Source: Herminiimonas sp.
GTDB taxonomy: Bacteria; Pseudomonadota; Gammaproteobacteria; Burkholderiales; Burkholderiaceae
Direction of reading: 5' to 3'
Length of the DNA stretch: 8,548 bases
Assembly: GCA_014377155.1 (NCBI GenBank)
Contig: JACMQD010000026.1
Span: 1-8,548, forward strand
Under the pieces are notes generated by a model. That model ran no database searches, was not told the origin of the DNA, and saw only the letters and a program-made list of their open reading frames with translations. Positions 5,029-8,548 of the stretch are shown here, one piece after another. The position numbers and the translations under genes were made by a program. How positions within the stretch are numbered: position 1 is the stretch's first letter; each line of letters opens with the position of its first letter.

Positions 5029-6681
5029 ATGGATATCAAACGTACCGTCCTGTGGGTTGTGTTGTCGCTATCGCTGCTGATGCTATGGGACAACTGGATG
5101 CGTTACACCGGCAAGCCTTCGATGTTCTTCCCGGAGACCAAGCAACAGATCAAGCCGGGGCAGCCAGGTACTGCCAGTAGCGTCACCACCGTACCGCAGG
5201 CGTCGACGGCGGCAGCGGGTGCCACACCGGCGGCAATCGATGGCTCGGCCGCACCTCTCAAGGGCGAAATCATCACGATCACCACCGATCTGGTCAAGGC
5301 CGATATCGATACCATCGGCGGCGAGCTCAAGCGTCTCGAAATGCTTAAGCATAAGGATTCGATCGATCCGCTCAAGAACATGGTGTTGTTCGACTCGACC
5401 GCAAACCGCACCTATCTCGCTGAAACTGGCTTGATCGGCGGCGCCTTTCCGACCCACAAGACGGCCTTCGTGGCAAAACCGGGCGCGCGTTCGCTCGACG
5501 GCGCCGAGCAGGTGCAGCTGGTACTCGAAGCGGAGCAGGGTGGGGTTCGGCTGACCAAGACTTACACTTTCAAGCGCGGCGCCTACGGCATCGACGTCAA
5601 ACATGACGTCGCCAACGTCGGCACCACGCCGGTGTCGCCGGCGCTGTATTTGCAGCTGGTGCGCGATGGCAGCAAGCCGGCTGGCGAGTCCAGCTTCTAC
5701 AGTACCTTTACCGGCCCGACGGTTTATACCGATGGCGCCAAGTTCGAGAAGCTCGATTTCGAAAAGATCGAAAAAGGCAAGAGCGAGCATGCCAAGAAAG
5801 CCGATAACGGTTGGGTCGCCATCGTGCAACATTACTTCGTGTCTGCGTTCGTGCCGAAGGAAAAGGTCGAGCGCGAGATCTTTACCAAGAAAGTCGCGAC
5901 TAACCTGTATGCGGTCGGCACAGTGCAGCAACTCGGCGCCATCGCGCCCGGCGCGTCGGTATCGACCTCTGCCGAGCTGTATGCCGGTCCGCAAGAGTCC
6001 AGCGTGCTGGAAGCGACCGCGCCGGGTCTGGAACTGGTCAAGGATTATGGTTATCTGACCATTATCGCCAAGCCGATCTTCTGGTTGATGACACAAATTC
6101 ACAAGGTCCTGGGCAACTGGGGCTGGACCATCATCGTGCTGACCATCATGATCAAGTTGGTGTTTTTCCCGCTGTCGGCCGCCAGCTATCGCAGCATGGC
6201 GAAGATGAAACTGGTGACGCCCAAAATGCAGTCGATTCGCGAGCGTTTCAAATCCGATCCGCAAAAAATGAACCAGGCGATGATGGAGTTGTACAAGACT
6301 GAAAAAATCAATCCGCTCGGTGGTTGCCTGCCGATCGTCGTGCAGATTCCGGTCTTCATTTCGTTGTACTGGGTGTTGCTGGCCAGCGTCGAGATGCGCA
6401 ATGCGCCGTGGCTGGGCTGGATTCATGACCTGGCAGCGCCGGACCCGTTCTACATCTTGCCGGTGCTGATGGCGGTTTCGATGTTCATCCAGACCAAGCT
6501 CAATCCGACGCCGCCCGATCCAGTGCAGGCCAAGGTGATGATGTTCATGCCGATCATCTTTTCGGTCATGTTCTTCTTTTTCCCCTCGGGACTGGTGTTG
6601 TACTGGGTCGTCAACAACGTGCTGTCGATCGCCCAGCAATGGGTCATTACCAAGAAAATCGAAGGCGTCAAGCCGGCTTGA
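5029..6681 (+). CDS. yidC: Membrane protein insertase YidC
   Basis: YidC inserts inner-membrane proteins alone or with SecYEG. The product has 550 residues, the usual size for Gram-negative YidC. An N-terminal membrane segment (about 6–22, [14 protein letters not shown]) is followed by a large periplasmic domain of beta type (about 25–340), then the Oxa1/YidC core. Core membrane segments are near 366–384 ([18 protein letters not shown]), 433–455 ([19 protein letters not shown]), 474–491 ([18 protein letters not shown]), and two close ones at about 505–518 and 519–535 ([25 protein letters not shown]). R388 in SAASYRSM corresponds to the conserved arginine of the hydrophilic groove. The linker after it, with [22 protein letters not shown], is the cytoplasmic coiled-coil hairpin. 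ATG at 5029 gives the family N-terminus but has no visible Shine-Dalgarno. It ends the operon that starts at rpmH; a strong terminator follows 17 bases after the stop. Confidence 0.98.
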   Translation: MDIKRTVLWVVLSLSLLMLWDNWMRYTGKPSMFFPETKQQIKPGQPGTASSVTTVPQASTAAAGATPAAIDGSAAPLKGEIITITTDLVKADIDTIGGELKRLEMLKHKDSIDPLKNMVLFDSTANRTYLAETGLIGGAFPTHKTAFVAKPGARSLDGAEQVQLVLEAEQGGVRLTKTYTFKRGAYGIDVKHDVANVGTTPVSPALYLQLVRDGSKPAGESSFYSTFTGPTVYTDGAKFEKLDFEKIEKGKSEHAKKADNGWVAIVQHYFVSAFVPKEKVEREIFTKKVATNLYAVGTVQQLGAIAPGASVSTSAELYAGPQESSVLEATAPGLELVKDYGYLTIIAKPIFWLMTQIHKVLGNWGWTIIVLTIMIKLVFFPLSAASYRSMAKMKLVTPKMQSIRERFKSDPQKMNQAMMELYKTEKINPLGGCLPIVVQIPVFISLYWVLLASVEMRNAPWLGWIHDLAAPDPFYILPVLMAVSMFIQTKLNPTPPDPVQAKVMMFMPIIFSVMFFFFPSGLVLYWVVNNVLSIAQQWVITKKIEGVKPA

Positions 6682-6698
6682 TCGCATTATTTCCGATG

Positions 6699-6727
6699 AA
6701 AACCCGGGCCGGTCCCGGGTTTTTTTT
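6699..6727 (+). terminator. Rho-independent terminator after yidC
   Basis: AAAACCCGGG (6699–6708), a five-base loop (CCGGT) and the perfect complement CCCGGGTTTT (6714–6723) form a 10-bp stem, with an unbroken run of eight T (6720–6727). This is the strongest intrinsic terminator in the window. It closes the rpmH–rnpA–yidD–yidC unit and separates it from mnmE. Confidence 0.9.
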
Positions 6728-6810
6728 CGCGTGTCGCGTGGCCGCTCGTGGTCAAGCTGCCACATTTACCATGCCAGGCACCGAAAGCAGTCACCATGCT
6801 TCGCGGCATT

Positions 6811-6828
6811 TACAATGACAGTTAAAAT
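6811..6828 (+). promoter_or_regulatory. Candidate -10 elements for mnmE, very close to its start
   Basis: Two -10-like hexamers precede mnmE: TACAAT (6811–6816) and TAAAAT (6823–6828), each one mismatch from TATAAT. Neither has a good -35 at normal spacing; for the first, CAGTCA at 6788–6793 matches 3/6. Because the yidC terminator blocks read-through, a promoter is needed in this gap. From the second hexamer, transcription would begin at or next to the ATG at 6835; from the first, about a dozen bases upstream. Confidence 0.4.
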
Positions 6829-6834
6829 AATCCC

Positions 6835-8217
6835 ATGAACTTCGACTCTTCTCCCATCGCGGCAATCGCGACAGCACCCGGTCGCGGCGGCATCGGCATC
6901 GTGCGCCTCTCCGGCAAGAACCTGCAACCAGTCATCGAGGCCTTGTGCGGACTGGCGACCAAACTGCAGCCGCGCCACGCCACCTATCTCGCATTTAAAA
7001 ATGGCGATGGCAGCGTCATCGACCAGGGCCTGGCGCTGTATTTCAAAGCGCCGCATTCGTACACTGGTGAGGACGTGCTGGAACTGCAAGGTCATGGCGG
7101 ACCAGTCGTGATGCAGATCCTGCTCGGCCGCTGTCTCGAAGCGGGGCAGGGCATCGGCGTGAGACTGGCACAGCCGGGCGAATTCACGCACCGCGCTTTT
7201 CTCAACGACAAGCTCGATCTGGCTCAGGCCGAAGCGGTCGCCGATCTGATCGACGCCTCCACCGAAGCTGCCGCGCGGTCAGCTTCGCAGTCGCTCACTG
7301 GTGTCTTTTCCAAGGTCATCAACGATCTGGTCGAACAAGTCATTCATTTGCGCATGCTGGTCGAGGCGACACTGGATTTCCCCGAGGAGGAGATCGAGTT
7401 TCTCGAACAATCCGACGCCCGTGGCCAGCTCGCAGTCATTCGCTCGTCGCTGGAACGCGTGCTGGTCCAGGCGGCACAAGGCGCGATGCTGCGCGACGGC
7501 TTGAACATCGTGCTGGCCGGCCAGCCGAATGTCGGCAAGTCGTCGCTGCTCAATGCACTGGCCGGGTCCGATGTCGCCATTGTCACGCCGATCGCCGGCA
7601 CGACGCGCGACAAGGTGACGGAGACCATCCAGATCGATGGCGTGCCGATCAACATCATAGACACCGCCGGCATCCGCGCGGCCGGCGATGCCCATGACGA
7701 GGTAGAACGGATCGGTATCGAACGAACTTGGGCGGCAGTGGAAAACGCCGATGTGATCCTGCATTTGCTCGACGCTAGCCGCGGTCCGACCCGCACCGAT
7801 GAACAGTTTGTCGCACGGTTCCCGGTCAGAGTGCCGGTACTACGGGTCTGGAACAAGATCGATTTGTCCGGCCATCGTCCGGCGATCGACCGCATGGAAG
7901 ACGCCACGCATGTTTATCTGTCGGCAACCGACAAGGTAGGTATCGACTTGCTGCGTGCCGAGCTGTTGCGACTGGCGGGCTGGCAGCAAACCGGCGAATC
8001 GCTCTACCTAGCACGCGAGCGCCATCTGATTGCCTTGAAAGCCGCGCGGCTACACCTGGATGTGGCCGCCGAACTGGCGGCGCAGAGCGATCAGGCACTT
8101 GATCTGTTTGCAGAAGAACTGCGTCTGGCGCAGGAACGCTTGAGCAGCATTACCGGGGAATTTACGTCGGATGATTTGCTAGGCGTGATTTTCGGGCGGT
8201 TTTGTATCGGGAAATAA
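6835..8217 (+). CDS. mnmE: tRNA uridine-5-carboxymethylaminomethyl modification GTPase MnmE
   Basis: MnmE (TrmE/ThdF) works with MnmG to install the aminomethyl-type modification on U34 of certain tRNAs, using methylene-tetrahydrofolate and potassium-activated GTP hydrolysis. The 460-residue protein begins with the folate-binding domain ([22 protein letters not shown], about 6–27, to roughly 120). A helical domain follows, into which the G domain is inserted. G-domain motifs are all present: G1 GQPNVGKS at 229–236, G2 TTRD at 256–259, G3 DTAG at 276–279 and G4 NKID at 340–343. It ends in the invariant CIGK (457–460), whose cysteine is conserved for tRNA modification. The ATG at 6835 gives the canonical N-terminus but has no Shine-Dalgarno, and a -10-like hexamer ends six bases before it. 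It stands alone between a terminator and a non-coding stretch. Confidence 0.98.
   Translation: MNFDSSPIAAIATAPGRGGIGIVRLSGKNLQPVIEALCGLATKLQPRHATYLAFKNGDGSVIDQGLALYFKAPHSYTGEDVLELQGHGGPVVMQILLGRCLEAGQGIGVRLAQPGEFTHRAFLNDKLDLAQAEAVADLIDASTEAAARSASQSLTGVFSKVINDLVEQVIHLRMLVEATLDFPEEEIEFLEQSDARGQLAVIRSSLERVLVQAAQGAMLRDGLNIVLAGQPNVGKSSLLNALAGSDVAIVTPIAGTTRDKVTETIQIDGVPINIIDTAGIRAAGDAHDEVERIGIERTWAAVENADVILHLLDASRGPTRTDEQFVARFPVRVPVLRVWNKIDLSGHRPAIDRMEDATHVYLSATDKVGIDLLRAELLRLAGWQQTGESLYLARERHLIALKAARLHLDVAAELAAQSDQALDLFAEELRLAQERLSSITGEFTSDDLLGVIFGRFCIGK
8200..8217 (+). other. 3' end of mnmE, equivalent of the SGI1-family integration site, unoccupied
   Basis: The last 18 bases of mnmE, encoding FCIGK and the stop, are the position used as attB by SGI1-like mobilisable genomic islands in gammaproteobacteria. 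Here the gene end is intact. No second copy of these 18 bases, integrase gene or island gene follows before tRNA-Asn, so nothing is inserted at this site within the window. That the site is usable in this organism is only an inference from conservation of the CIGK codons. Confidence 0.3.
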
Positions 8218-8299
8218 AGAACGTCAGTAGTTGCAAAGTCTGTACTGTCGCGAAAGAGCCTTCTACAAAGATCGGCAGCGCAGTAGCAGATGAGCAAAT

Positions 8300-8337
8300 C
8301 CGCAACAGAGGTTCGCTGTGCTGAACCGACGATGCGG
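8300..8337. repeat. Symmetric two-tier hairpin between mnmE and tRNA-Asn
   Basis: CCGCA (8300–8304) pairs with TGCGG (8333–8337), and GGTTC (8310–8314) pairs with GAACC (8323–8327). They are separated by an exactly symmetric 5×5 internal loop and capped by an 8-base loop. It lies about 80 bases after the mnmE stop with no T-run on the mnmE side, so it is not a standard terminator. It might protect the mnmE mRNA 3' end. Apart from this, the stretch 8218–8364 shows nothing recognisable. Confidence 0.3.
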
Positions 8338-8364
8338 AAGTTAAAAAAACAATGGCTACCGCAC

Positions 8365-8399
8365 AAAACAAAATGCCTAACCGATCAAGGCTAGGCATT
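8365..8399 (-). terminator. Intrinsic terminator of tRNA-Asn
   Basis: On the minus strand, beginning 15 bases after the tRNA CCA end, AATGCCTA pairs perfectly with TAGGCATT. The stem is extended inward by GCC/GGT (one G·U) around a TTGATC loop, giving about 11 bp. It is followed by TTGTTTTG. Stem plus T-rich tail and placement directly after the tRNA make this a good intrinsic terminator. On the plus strand the stem is not followed by a T-run, so it is less likely to serve mnmE. Confidence 0.75.
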
Positions 8400-8413
8400 G
8401 TGCTTAAAACTTT

Positions 8414-8489
8414 TGGCTCCCCGACCTGGACTCGAACCAGGGACCTGCGGATTAACAGTCCGTCGCTCTACCAACTGAGCTATCAGGGA
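8414..8489 (-). tRNA. tRNA-Asn (anticodon GTT)
   Basis: A 76-nt cloverleaf on the minus strand. The acceptor TCCCTGA pairs with TCGGGGA (one T·G wobble). The D-arm is GCTC-AGTTGGTA-GAGC. The anticodon stem is ACGGA/TCCGC with loop CTGTTAA and anticodon GTT (complement of 8454–8456). The variable loop is AGGTC, and the T-arm is CCTGG-TTCGAGT-CCAGG. Discriminator G and a genome-encoded CCA end it. GTT decodes the asparagine codons AAC and AAU. The only irregularity is an A27·C43 mismatch at the top of the anticodon stem. It is transcribed convergently with mnmE from its own promoter, and a terminator follows. Confidence 0.98.
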
Positions 8490-8500
8490 ACGGAGGCCGG

Positions 8501-8529
8501 ATTATATTGGCTACAGCAGAATTAGTCAA
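8501..8529 (-). promoter_or_regulatory. Near-consensus promoter of tRNA-Asn with GC-rich discriminator
   Basis: On the minus strand TTGACT (complement of 8524–8529, 5/6) and a perfect TATAAT (complement of 8501–8506) are separated by exactly 17 bases. The bases after the -10 (CCGGCC) form a GC-rich discriminator, the feature that makes stable-RNA promoters sensitive to ppGpp/DksA. The -10 lies 11 bases from the first base of the mature tRNA, so the 5' leader removed by RNase P would be very short. Confidence 0.85.
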
Positions 8530-8548
8530 AGGTCTTTGCGCATGCAAA

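Noticed and set aside
5083..6765. A 560-codon open frame antisense to nearly all of yidC
   Set aside because: It mirrors yidC in a GC-rich genome. Its product is arginine/histidine/glutamine-rich, lacks any recognisable domain, and has no ribosome-binding site. yidC on the other strand is a full match to its family.
8091..8398. Minus-strand open frames overlapping the mnmE end and the gap to tRNA-Asn, one with a hydrophobic N-terminus
   Set aside because: One starts inside the tRNA-Asn terminator stem and both run into mnmE antisense. No Shine-Dalgarno or recognisable product.
1..8548. CRISPR arrays, insertion sequences, prophage, toxin–antitoxin or other accessory systems
   Set aside because: No regularly spaced repeats, terminal inverted repeats with target duplications, integrase/transposase motifs or unexplained gene-sized frames were found. 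Coding density is accounted for by household genes.

Overview
This window is the replication-origin neighbourhood of a bacterial chromosome. It most likely comes from a betaproteobacterium of the order Burkholderiales. The protein sequences of DnaA, DnaN, RnpA and YidC look most like the family Oxalobacteraceae (Herminiimonas/Collimonas type), but that placement is recognition by eye, not a search result. All genes are intact household genes in the conserved order gyrB–dnaN–dnaA // rpmH–rnpA–yidD–yidC–mnmE. I see no insertion sequence, phage gene, CRISPR array or foreign-looking segment.

Layout. The left half (1–3848) is read on the minus strand. It holds dnaA (initiator), dnaN (sliding clamp) and the first 278 codons of gyrB (gyrase B), which runs off the left edge. 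At about 3850–4196 the reading direction switches. This 348-base divergent region carries a dnaA promoter whose -35 element is overlapped by a perfect DnaA box, and a strong sigma-70 promoter firing the other way into rpmH. The right half is read on the plus strand: rpmH (L34), rnpA (RNase P protein), yidD and yidC (membrane protein insertion), then a strong intrinsic terminator. A separate mnmE (tRNA wobble-uridine modification GTPase) follows, with a poor ribosome-binding context. At the right edge tRNA-Asn(GTT) lies on the minus strand with its own near-consensus promoter and terminator.

How it works together. The left arm supplies initiation, clamp and supercoil management. The right arm links ribosome synthesis, tRNA processing and membrane insertion. 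Both arms point away from the dnaA–rpmH gap, so transcription would run with the forks if replication starts there. A second cluster of three DnaA-box-like sites lies between dnaA and dnaN and is the best-looking box array in the window, so the origin could be there, or in both gaps.

The most interesting unexplained structures are regulatory. One is a perfect 12-bp inverted repeat followed by a T-run inside the start of rnpA, which looks like a terminator or attenuator built into codons. Others are the DnaA box sitting on the dnaA -35, a terminator-like hairpin between dnaA and dnaN, a long hairpin after dnaN, and a -10-like element 6 bases before the mnmE ATG that suggests a leaderless mRNA. 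I did not find evidence for a new multi-gene system here.
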